Assembly (NCBI GenBank): GCA_050261415.1
Contig: JBLNDG010000042.1
Span: 1 to 13,375 of the forward strand
Direction of reading: 5' to 3'
Length of the DNA: 13,375 nt
Origin: JBLNDG01 sp050261415
Lineage (GTDB): Bacteria; Bacillota; Clostridia; Lutisporales; Lutisporaceae
Shown: positions 7,638 through 13,375 of the stretch, in pieces
How positions within the stretch are numbered: position 1 is the first letter of the stretch
How the letters are laid out: each line of letters starts with the position of its first letter
Notes under the pieces: generated by a model
What the model was told of the DNA's origin: nothing
The model's input: the letters and a program-made list of their open reading frames with translations, nothing else
Database searches by the model: none
Position numbers and translations under genes: made by a program

Positions 7638-7787
7638 ATGGCAATGCCACAGGAAGAAATACTGAAGATAGTTTTCACAGAGCTAATGGAAAAAAGCCTC
7701 ACAGAACTGCGGGAAGCCGAAAGAAATAATCAACATGACCTATTCCAAGAGGTTAGGGAATTTTGTGGGGAAGTAGTTAAATCCTAG
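7638..7787 (+). CDS. Small hypothetical protein, 49 residues
   Basis: GGAGG at 7625-7629 stands 8 bases before ATG 7638, an ideal arrangement that supports real translation. The product begins MAMPQEEILKIVFTELMEKS and continues with LTELREAERNNQHDLFQEV. It is rich in Glu and Leu, with heptad-like spacing that suggests one or two amphipathic helices, and it has no signal peptide, membrane segment or Cys pattern. I do not recognise a family. The frame is open upstream to 7572, but those codons lack a ribosome binding site. It lies alone in a gene-poor stretch between the second structured repeat and a terminator at 7943, which would end its transcript. Confidence 0.5.
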   Translation: MAMPQEEILKIVFTELMEKSLTELREAERNNQHDLFQEVREFCGEVVKS

Positions 7788-8261
7788 CGCAAATGGACGA
7801 GGAGAGCAGAGAAACCATAGAGTAAAATTTTGGCCCAAAAGACAGTCTTAATAATAAGGAACTTAAACATCTTTATTTACAGGGGATAAATGGATGTGTT
7901 GTGTTGCTAAAATTATTAAAGGTAATATAGCTTCCTACAGATAGGCGGCTTGCTGAATAAGCAGGCCTTTTTATCCAAAGACAAAGAGGAAATAGTAAAT
8001 GAAATTTTTTTAGTATGAAACACACAGGAACAATGTTGTAAATTATTTAACCAAGGAAAAACGTATTTACCATGACGTCCAGGTTGACATCTTTTACCTG
8101 TGTCAGCGTACCTACAGCTACTAAATGACCTTATACTAAAAGATATATAAAAATATAAAATATATGAGCAATAACACGATAGATTTTGAAGCTATTACCT
8201 GCAAAATAAGACTTCTCTAGTAGTGAAGCCAAGCTTGTAAAGTTTAGTTATATGGTTATTA
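7788..8261 (+). other. Gene-poor stretch
   Basis: No credible gene is seen on either strand. Apart from the terminator at 7943-7973, the stretch holds only short open pieces. One, near 8041-8124, reads NYLTKEKRIYHDVQVDIFYL and stops; it may be a gene relic but I cannot name it. The sequence becomes very AT-rich towards the promoter at 8262. Confidence 0.5.
7943..7973 (+). terminator. Rho-independent terminator
   Basis: AGGC/GCCT (7943-7946 with 7965-7968) and GCTT/AAGC (7948-7951 with 7959-7962) form a stem broken by a small internal loop, followed by five T. It would close the transcript carrying the 49-residue protein. Confidence 0.65.
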
Positions 8262-8290
8262 TTTACAAATTTATTAAATAGTGTTACTAT
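8262..8290 (+). promoter_or_regulatory. Sigma-A promoter of the secreted paralogue pair
   Basis: TTTACA (8262-8267) and TACTAT (8285-8290) are separated by exactly 17 bases. Transcription would start near 8297, giving a leader of about 60 bases before the first gene. Confidence 0.55.
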
Positions 8291-8343
8291 TATTATTAGA
8301 ATGTACCCTACTAATATTCAATTTTTGAAACTGTCGAACAGAA

Positions 8344-8359
8344 AGGAGTTGATATAATT
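8344..8359 (+). promoter_or_regulatory. Ribosome binding site that points to an ATT start codon
   Basis: AGGAG at 8344-8348 is followed after 8 bases by ATT 8357-8359, the first codon of a typical signal peptide. No ATG, GTG or TTG occurs in this frame before GTG 8402. Confidence 0.6.
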
Positions 8360-8959
8360 AAAAAGTTTTTAATTATTTTTTCCATTTTAGTTGGGGGGAC
8401 AGTGTTAATAAGTTCATATGCCTGTAACTCTCAAAATCTAACTTACACAATCACTAAACCTTATAAGTTTCCGATTACACCCGAAAATAGAGAAGAGTGG
8501 GTAAAATTAACTTCAATAGTTAAGAAAAAAGAGGCATGTCAAATTCCCAAAAATATAGTTGAAAGTATGACTACGGAAGCTTTAATTGAGACTGTTTTAG
8601 CCTATCCAATTTTCCCAGTTGAACAAGCTTTTACAGAGCCTGCTCATGCCTTGGATGGTTATTTGGATTTTAATGGGTTTATCGAACTTTTTTCAAGAAG
8701 CGATGCAGCTATTATACTTTTTAAAATCTATATAGATGAGAAATACAATGAAGATATATCTTCACCAGATTATTTAAAAAATTTAAGAATTAAAATGCTT
8801 TTAGCCAGACCGGAAATATGGTCTAAATTGGACGATCAGGATTTAAAGCGATTACGTCAAACAAATATTAAGCTTTACCCAGAAGACTTATATCGCAAAA
8901 AGACATCAGATATACCAACAAAACAGGGAGAAGAAGTTTTAAGGGTACATCCAAATTAA
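8357..8959 (+). CDS. Secreted protein with only the shared N-terminal domain of its downstream paralogue
   Basis: About 200 residues, of unknown function. The likely start is ATT 8357, 8 bases after AGGAG; from there the protein opens with KKFLIIFSILVGGTVLISSY, a good signal peptide followed by AC, possibly a weak lipobox. Starting at GTG 8402 would remove most of it. The mature region is paralogous to the next gene: over 81 ungapped residues (KPYKFPITPENREEW through DGYLDFNGFIELFSR) 52 are identical, including KKEACQIP and MTTEALIETVL. After about residue 115 the two diverge, and this protein stops before the C-terminal Cys/His module of its neighbour. I recall similar N-terminal domains in secreted Bacillus and Clostridium proteins of unknown role. 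The two genes are 23 bases apart and share the promoter at 8262. Being the stand-alone domain, it could bind or regulate its neighbour; that is inference. Confidence 0.72.
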   Translation: MKKFLIIFSILVGGTVLISSYACNSQNLTYTITKPYKFPITPENREEWVKLTSIVKKKEACQIPKNIVESMTTEALIETVLAYPIFPVEQAFTEPAHALDGYLDFNGFIELFSRSDAAIILFKIYIDEKYNEDISSPDYLKNLRIKMLLARPEIWSKLDDQDLKRLRQTNIKLYPEDLYRKKTSDIPTKQGEEVLRVHPN

Positions 8960-8982
8960 AAAGGAAAGAAGGATACATAAGC

Positions 8983-10104
8983 ATGAGTAAAAAGCTTTTA
9001 AGTCTATTTCTTGTGTTTACTATTGCCTTTACCACCTTTATAGGAACGGTTCCTGCATTTGCTTATGACGGCAATAACTCCAGTAAAGCAATTAATGAAC
9101 CATATCAATATCCAATTACACCAACAAATACAGAGGAATGGGCAAAGTTAACTACTTTAGCTGAGAAAAAAGAGGCCTGTCAAATTCCATTAGAAATTGC
9201 AGAGAATATGACTACCGAAGCCTTAATTGAAACCGTTCTTAGTTATCCATTATTACCCCCAGCTGCGCTGTTTAATGATCCCAAAACAGCTTTAGATGGC
9301 TATATGGATTTCAATGCTTTATCAGAATTATTTTCAAGAGAAGGTGTTCCGAAACTACTTATAGAAATGTATTCCAAAATAAATATTTCTAAAGCTGCTA
9401 CAAATTATGAAGAACGTACAAAAATGAATGGTATTGAAGTGTTGCTGGGAAGTAACGAGATAATAGAAAAAATGAGCGACAGCCAACTAGATGAAATGGC
9501 AAAGACAGCTGTTAAAAAGTATAAAGAAAAGAAAGCCGTATCGAAAGGTTTTAGTGGATCAAGTTTATCATTTTTTAAAGGTCTCGATATGCCCGTTCAA
9601 AAACAAGAAAAATTATTTAATAATTCAGAAAAGGTAGATGAATCTCAGATTTTAATTTCTGCGACAGGGGTATATGAATATGTTCAAACTCCTAACGGTA
9701 CTGATGTAGAAGTATACAAAGAACCAAATAATTATGATGGCCAAGAAATATCATATTGGGATGAATGGGTTAAAACGAATTACCCTAATACAACATTAAT
9801 TGCCTCAGCTAGTACTGCATATAATTGCCATTCATATGCTTGGTATCTAAGATCATATTCGAACCCTTATTGGATGAATGACCCTAGCGCATACATGACT
9901 GATGGGAGTTACACAGCTGTATCTGGTAGTATACGTCAAAATGACAAGATATATTATGATGGAGAACATTCAGGAATAGTATATACGGCTAATAACACTA
10001 CTCTAGAAAATAGTATCATCGAATCGAAATGGGGAAGTCTCGGGGTAGTTCGTCATAAAGTTTATGACTCTCCTTATACATCGGATGGATATTTCTTCAG
10101 ATAA
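8983..10104 (+). CDS. Secreted two-domain protein with predicted Cys/His hydrolase-like C-terminal module
   Basis: 373 residues, with an AAGGA 9 bases before ATG 8983. A signal peptide (residues 1-27, cleavage likely after AFA) is followed by the domain shared with the upstream gene (about 38-120), a helical linker rich in Lys and Glu (about 140-220), and a C-terminal module (about 225-373). That module has TAYNCHSYAWYL (C282, H283), DPSAYMTDGSY (301-310), YYDGEHSGIVY (H329) and IESKWGSLGVVRH (E347, W350). A Cys at the start of a helix, then a His on a beta strand and an acidic residue after it, is the order seen in papain-like amidases such as CHAP and NlpC/P60. The spacing and flanking motifs differ from both, so I call it only hydrolase-like. 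The protein is exported. A peptidoglycan or peptide substrate would be reasonable but is not shown. A strong terminator follows. Confidence 0.75.
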   Translation: MSKKLLSLFLVFTIAFTTFIGTVPAFAYDGNNSSKAINEPYQYPITPTNTEEWAKLTTLAEKKEACQIPLEIAENMTTEALIETVLSYPLLPPAALFNDPKTALDGYMDFNALSELFSREGVPKLLIEMYSKINISKAATNYEERTKMNGIEVLLGSNEIIEKMSDSQLDEMAKTAVKKYKEKKAVSKGFSGSSLSFFKGLDMPVQKQEKLFNNSEKVDESQILISATGVYEYVQTPNGTDVEVYKEPNNYDGQEISYWDEWVKTNYPNTTLIASASTAYNCHSYAWYLRSYSNPYWMNDPSAYMTDGSYTAVSGSIRQNDKIYYDGEHSGIVYTANNTTLENSIIESKWGSLGVVRHKVYDSPYTSDGYFFR

Positions 10105-10144
10105 CATTTAATTCACTAAATTATGGAACTGTAGAAAGGTTTGT

Positions 10145-10179
10145 AAAATCAGCCTCATAAGACATGGGGCTGATTTTTT
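10145..10179 (+). terminator. Strong Rho-independent terminator after the paralogue pair
   Basis: AAAATCAGCCTCAT (10145-10158) pairs over 14 bp with ATGGGGCTGATTTT (10164-10177), with one G-U pair and a 5-base loop, ending in six T. The A-rich ascending arm means it could also work on the minus strand. Confidence 0.92.
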
Positions 10180-10292
10180 ATTGTATAAGAAAGTATAAAT
10201 TTTTTGAGCAAAAATGTTGCCTTATAAGGCAGTGATTTCAACGTATCTAAAAAAATGGAAAAGATTTGCTTGGAATATCTGGAAGAAGAATT

Positions 10293-10326
10293 CGCCGCTT
10301 AAAGTGCGGCGTTAGCCGCTTTTTTT
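10293..10326 (+). terminator. Overlapping alternative hairpins ending in a T run
   Basis: GCGGC (10306-10310) can pair with GCCGC (10315-10319), forming a terminator followed by seven T. The same GCGGC(G) can instead pair with CGCCGC (10293-10298). The two hairpins exclude each other. A short open frame ending MEKICLEYLEEEFAA stops inside the first arm; it may be the relic of a gene this terminator once served. Confidence 0.6.
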
Positions 10327-10486
10327 ACGCCCATTTTTAGAAGCCATGATTAAAAGCAGTCATAAACGCAACGTGTACCCCTGTGTGCAATTCTAAGAGG
10401 GAAATAAGACAGACAAGTTATCCGCCTCAAATCAAAGAAAAGATGTTACTGGGCAAACGTAGGGGGAATCCGTCTCCCTTTCATCC
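10327..10486. other. Short spacer with no recognisable gene
   Basis: A plus-strand open piece reads NSKREIRQTSYPPQIKEKML to a stop at 10488-10490. It has no start codon or ribosome binding site and I do not recognise it. On the minus strand, where a HEPN partner of the nucleotidyltransferase gene would be expected, only a 12-codon frame (MKGRRIPPTFAQ) follows. Confidence 0.4.
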
Positions 10487-10801
10487 TTAGCCTTTCGAGG
10501 ATCCCTCATACAAAAGCACCTCCTCGCTCTGTATCTTACGAAGAAAGTCCTCTTCAAGGCTTCCGGTCGTCAGAATATCAACTTTCATCTGCAGAGCTTC
10601 TTCAATTTCTGTATAGAAGCTGCATAGAGCAAACATCCCTCTAAGAGACCCTTTATCCACCCGCAAATCTACATCATTGTTCTCAGTAGCATCTCCACGG
10701 GCATAAGAGCCAAACAGATACACACGCTCCACACCATATTTCCGTGCAATCGGCTCTATAATAGTTTTAATTTCCTCTATCGTATACTTTTTCACTGACA
10801 T
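10487..10801 (-). CDS. MNT-type nucleotidyltransferase (MntA-like antitoxin)
   Basis: 104 residues, starting at ATG 10801 with AAAGGAGG 8 bases upstream. The minimal nucleotidyltransferase signature is clear: YLFGSYARGDATENNDVDLR, matching GS.ARG followed by the metal-binding D.D pair. A second acidic position, VDILTTG, lies where the third carboxylate of the fold is expected. The length fits a single-domain MNT protein. Members of this family usually sit beside a HEPN-domain RNase toxin and silence it by AMPylation. Here no HEPN gene follows on the minus strand; about 160 bases of non-coding sequence and a terminator lie downstream, and the transposon lies upstream. It is therefore either an orphan antitoxin or acts on a partner elsewhere. 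Confidence 0.85.
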   Translation of the reverse strand: MSVKKYTIEEIKTIIEPIARKYGVERVYLFGSYARGDATENNDVDLRVDKGSLRGMFALCSFYTEIEEALQMKVDILTTGSLEEDFLRKIQSEEVLLYEGSSKG

Positions 10802-10913
10802 TGCTCCTGCCTCCTTTGAAGCTTATTATGACTATAGTACAAAAAAGCGGCCTGTTTTTCTTTCCCCAAATTATCTTCGGCAATTACAAAGCATTCAAGT
10901 CTCTGATGTATTT

Positions 10914-10939
10914 TGTAGATTAGCATTTTAAATTGGGAA
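10914..10939 (+). repeat. Left terminal inverted repeat of the transposon
   Basis: TGTAGATTAGCATTTTAAAT and then TGGGAA. It agrees at 19 of 26 positions with the reverse complement of 13350-13375. Confidence 0.7.
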
Positions 10940-11025
10940 AATTGGCATCCTTTTTCTCACATTAATTAAGACGGCGCTAATTTAATCCTATGGGAATTTG
11001 AGAAATAGATTTTCAAATTAAAATA
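10940..11025 (+). repeat. Left-end subterminal transposase-site repeats
   Basis: TTTTTCTCACATT (10951-10963) and TTTTCAAATTAAAATA (11010-11025) recur, inverted, near the right end. An AATTTGAGAA at about 10995-11004 also recurs at 13261-13270, in direct orientation. Confidence 0.55.
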
Positions 11026-11033
11026 TATTTTAA

Positions 11034-11348
11034 AATGGGTATTTTAAAAGAAGACAATCTCTCAGAAAATATATTGAATGGTTTAAGAGAAAAAAAGACA
11101 GCTTTAGCTTCAGCCGTCGTCAATTTAGATACTATACCAACCGTATGTTTTTAAATCGTAGCTTGCTCCAGTACTATTTAAACCTGACTGACCAAGGCAT
11201 GATCCCAAAAGAAGATGCGATGGTCAGCCGATTGTTTGCCAAAAGCCTTTTGAAAAAGATACATGCAGTGTCCCCACACTATTTGTCATGGAACTTTTTC
11301 ACCCTCACAGGCAAAAGCATTTTGGCTCCTGTTCAAAGGATATCATAA
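11034..11348 (+). pseudogene. Truncated accessory gene of the transposon (DUF6431-like C-terminus)
   Basis: The frame is open from 11034 to the stop at 11346-11348, but its only ATG is at 11145, without a ribosome binding site. The peptide reads YFKRRQSLRKYIEWFKRKKD, then RRQFRYYTNRMFLNRSLLQY and AKSLLKKIHAVSPHYLSWNF. It resembles, from memory, the C-terminal half of the DUF6431-type proteins that precede transposase and ExeA-like genes in some Firmicute elements; those normally begin with a Cys-rich region, which is missing here. The frame is entered directly from the subterminal repeats, so a deletion has probably removed the 5' half. The family assignment is tentative; that it is a 5'-truncated transposon gene is more certain, given its position inside the element and lack of a start. 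Confidence 0.45.
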
Positions 11349-11468
11349 AAGTGATAAATTGTCATAAAAATCTCAGCAACAGAACTTACCCAGTTCCAAC
11401 AAATATGGTTATGTATTACCCTATTTTTAATACAAATATGTAGTAAAGAGAGGAGTAATACAGCAACT

Positions 11469-12284
11469 ATGGACGAGAAAACAAGACAGGCAATAGCACT
11501 AAAGCGGTTTTCAATCATAAGCCCGGTGCTTGGCGGCAACGTAAAAAACAACAAGGAATACTTTCAGGAGCTATCAAAGAATCCTAAAATGCCAATTACA
11601 ATATTGTATGATAAGCTGATATCGGAGAGGATTATCAATCCTTTAGAGCTTTCAAGGTCTAGTGTATACCGGTACGTAGCAGATATGGTGCTTCCATCTG
11701 GCGGAGAAGAGTTCGGAGAAAGCCTTAGGTTTTCTTATCAGTATCCGGGAGAAATGTGGCAAGGGGATGTGATGTATGGGCCTTATATACAGGTGGGTAA
11801 AAAGAAGCAGCAGACATATCTTCATGCATTTATCGATGATGCCACAAGAATGATTATGTACTCAAAATTCTTTTATGAGCAGAATTTTGAAACATTACGC
11901 ATCTGTTTTAAGGAAGGCATGTTAAAAAACGGAATACCCCGCCTTATTTATACAGATAACGGGAAGATTTACCGTAGTCAGCAATTAGAATATATATGTG
12001 CCTCGATGGGCTGTACGCTTCTACATTCGCAGCCCTATGTCCCCAAGGGTCGTGGAAAAATTGAACGATATTTTAATACTGTCCGTATGAGGTTTCTCAG
12101 CAATCTAACTCCGAAGGATATTAATAGTCTTGAGTCTTTGAACGAGGCATATGAAAAATGGCTCGACAGTGACTACCAGAAAAAAGAACATTCCGCTCTA
12201 AATTGCAAGACTCCGCATCAATGCTTTATTGATAATATTGACAGAGTAAAGCTGATAACTGAAAGGTACACCTCATCCATCTGA
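11469..12284 (+). pseudogene. DDE (rve-type) transposase with two apparent internal deletions
   Basis: The open frame gives 271 residues from ATG 11469 (AGGAG about 13 bases upstream). The catalytic triad is complete: D100 in MWQGDVMYGP, D163 in YTDNGKIY and E199 in GRGKIERYF, with exactly 35 residues between the last two. Related transposases of this operon type have about 400-480 residues. The usual N-terminus (IALKRFSIISPVLGG) is present, but at ELSKNP-KMPITILYDKL about 60 residues holding the helix-turn-helix are absent. The frame stops soon after the catalytic domain (YTSSI), while the natural C-terminus, NTISFTDLAQGGKEYV, survives in another frame at about 12308-12357, overlapping the start codon of the ATPase gene. 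The Mu-type C-terminal barrel has thus been deleted too. The catalytic core could still be made, but DNA binding and ATPase contact are probably lost. Confidence 0.75.
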
Positions 12285-12349
12285 ACATAGTTTAGCTGCC
12301 ACTAAGAATACAATTTCATTTACAGATTTAGCTCAAGGAGGCAAAGAAT

Positions 12350-13150
12350 ATGTTTAAGCAATTTTACGGACTTACTTTCAATCCCTTTGACAAGGAAATT
12401 GAAACAGAGAAGCTGTTTAAGAGCAGTGATTTAAATGAGCTGGAACAGCGGCTGAGATATATGCTGGACAATAGAGGAATTGGTCTTATCGTTGGTGAGC
12501 CGGGTACCGGAAAATCTACATGCTTAAGAAGGTTTGCTGAAAATGCCAACAAATCACTTTACAAGGTATGTTACCTTCCACTTACAACTTTGACTGTAAA
12601 GGATTTTTATAAAGGTCTCTGCACAATGCTTGGGACTACAAAGAGATACAGGAAAGTAGATATGTTCTTTGAAATACAGTCGGCCATAAATTCACTTTAT
12701 TACGAGCAAAGAATCACACCTGTTTTTATTGTGGATGAAGTACATATGGCCTCTACCGCAATACTTGATGATTTAAGAATACTGTTTAATTTTAAAATGG
12801 ACTCTGCCAATCCTTTTGTTTTAATACTTTCGAGACAACCTCAAATACGGAACAAATTGATGTTAACCAGCAGTTATCCGCTAAAGCAACGGATTATTAT
12901 GAGATATTCAATGCAGGGACTTACAAAAGAAGAATGCAGAGACTATTTAACCAGCAGGATGAAGATTGCAGGATGCTCCAGAGAAATATTTACCCCTGAG
13001 GCGACTCTAGCTATTTTCAATATATCCGGAGGAGCTCCAAGGGTAATCAACAATATTGCCACTGCAGCACTTATGTATTCTGCTGTGAAAAGAGCCGATT
13101 CCGTGGATGAAGAGGCTGTTTTCCAAGCAAACATTGAGCTTGGGGCATAA
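12350..13150 (+). CDS. AAA+ ATPase, ExeA/TniB-like transposition protein
   Basis: 266 residues; AAGGAGG ends 8 bases before ATG 12350. The protein opens with FYGLTFNPFDKEIETEKLF, a start typical of ExeA-like ATPases, followed by Walker A GEPGTGKST (49-57), Walker B VFIVDE (125-130) and a sensor-2-like GGAPRVINN (227-235). In the sensor-1 region this family usually has VGQPQL; here it is LSRQPQI. There is no secretion signal. In transposons of this layout the ATPase selects the target site and activates the transposase, as TniB, TnsC or IstB do. The length is normal and the frame intact, unlike its two neighbours. Its start codon overlaps the original transposase stop in another frame, which indicates translational coupling in the parent element. 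A terminator follows 6 bases after the stop. Confidence 0.88.
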   Translation: MFKQFYGLTFNPFDKEIETEKLFKSSDLNELEQRLRYMLDNRGIGLIVGEPGTGKSTCLRRFAENANKSLYKVCYLPLTTLTVKDFYKGLCTMLGTTKRYRKVDMFFEIQSAINSLYYEQRITPVFIVDEVHMASTAILDDLRILFNFKMDSANPFVLILSRQPQIRNKLMLTSSYPLKQRIIMRYSMQGLTKEECRDYLTSRMKIAGCSREIFTPEATLAIFNISGGAPRVINNIATAALMYSAVKRADSVDEEAVFQANIELGA

Positions 13151-13156
13151 AAAGCT

Positions 13157-13192
13157 AAAGCACTTTGAGTAGCAAAATATTCAAGGTGCTTT
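13157..13192 (+). terminator. Rho-independent terminator of the transposon operon
   Basis: AAAGCACTTTGA (13157-13168) pairs with TCAAGGTGCTTT (13181-13192) over 12 bp with one G-U pair, around a 12-base loop, followed by ATTTAT. Confidence 0.75.
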
Positions 13193-13260
13193 ATTTATAT
13201 CATACTTTTTTACGGTCTGCAATAGCTAGAAAACTGAGTGCTTAAAGATATTTCCAGCGC

Positions 13261-13348
13261 AATTTGAGAATGTTCCTAACTTAATTTTATATGCCTATTT
13301 TAATTTGATAAAAATGGACCATTACTTCCGGTTACAATGTGAGAAAAA
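13261..13348 (-). repeat. Right-end subterminal transposase-site repeats
   Basis: TATTTTAATTTGAT (13296-13309) and AATGTGAGAAAAA (13336-13348) are inverted copies of sites at the left end. The related AATTTGAGAA is at 13261-13270. No gene lies between the terminator at 13192 and the right tip. Confidence 0.55.
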
Positions 13349-13349
13349 C

Positions 13350-13375
13350 TTCCTAATTTAATTTGAAAATTGACA
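13350..13375 (-). repeat. Right terminal inverted repeat of the transposon
   Basis: Read on the minus strand it begins TGTCAATTTTCAAATTAAAT and then TAGGAA, matching 19 of 26 positions of the left repeat. It ends exactly at the last base of the window. Confidence 0.7.

Larger units (their letters stand above)
10914..13375 (+). mobile_element. Transposon with DDE transposase and AAA+ ATPase (Tn552/Tn5053-like), internally deleted
   Basis: Its ends are defined by matching 26-base inverted repeats starting TGT and ending ACA (10914-10939 and 13350-13375; 19 of 26 positions agree). Inside them lie further shared sites: TTTTTCTCACATT at 10951-10963 and inverted at 13336-13348, and a TTTTCAAATTAAAATA-like site at 11010-11025 and inverted at 13296-13313. 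Repeated transposase-binding sites at both ends are typical of Mu/Tn7/Tn552-type elements. The cargo is an accessory gene remnant, a DDE transposase and an AAA+ ATPase, all on the plus strand. The left flank is GTATTT; the right flank, needed to see a target duplication, lies outside the window. Confidence 0.75.

Noticed and set aside
10440..10486. Start of a HEPN toxin gene after the MNT gene on the minus strand.
   Set aside because: The only frame, MKGRRIPPTFAQ, stops after 12 codons and shows no HEPN motif (RX4-6H).
1..13375. CRISPR array, tRNA, rRNA or retron/diversity-generating element.
   Set aside because: No regularly spaced direct repeats, no cloverleaf-like sequence and no reverse transcriptase motif were seen; the only dispersed repeat is the two-copy 93-nt element.

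Overview
The window looks like chromosomal DNA of a low-GC anaerobic Firmicute, most likely a cluster III clostridium of the Acetivibrio/Ruminiclostridium type. This rests on AT-rich sequence with strong GGAGG ribosome binding sites, the tail of a Na+-translocating decarboxylase beta subunit, a YkuK-like protein, a YkuD L,D-transpeptidase with a peptidoglycan-binding domain, a secreted SLH-like protein of a type I associate with these organisms, and remnants of a copper-amine-oxidase-type stalk domain. The genus is inferred from recall, not from a search.

Layout. 1-159: decarboxylase beta subunit tail and its terminator. 408-1699: two intact plus-strand genes, the YkuK-like protein and the L,D-transpeptidase. 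1719-2310: the first copy of a 93-nt structured repeat that ends in a terminator hairpin, then a decayed stalk-domain gene. 2316-4110: two fused, frameshifted IS630-family transposase remnants on the minus strand. 4261-6700: a minus-strand pair, an intact SLH-like secreted protein followed by a subtilisin-type (S8) protease that has lost its catalytic Ser segment and carries a frameshift. 6914-7354: a decayed membrane-protein frame and the second copy of the structured repeat. 7355-8340: gene-poor, with one small ORF, a terminator and a promoter. 8357-10104: a tandem pair of secreted paralogues; the first has only the shared N-terminal domain, the second adds a C-terminal Cys/His module. 10145-10326: terminators. 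10487-10801: a solitary MNT-type nucleotidyltransferase on the minus strand. 10914-13375: a transposon with recognisable terminal inverted repeats. It carries an N-terminally truncated accessory gene, a DDE transposase with two apparent internal deletions, and an intact ExeA/TniB-like AAA+ ATPase; its right tip coincides with the last base of the window.

How the parts fit. The left end is ordinary chromosome with cell-wall functions. From about 1.7 kb onward the window is a decay and insertion zone: most large frames are broken, while the SLH-like gene, the paralogue pair, the MNT gene and the AAA+ gene stay open. The most unusual items are the repeated 93-nt element, whose differences partly preserve base pairing, and the secreted paralogue pair, whose first gene appears to start at ATT and consists of the shared domain alone.
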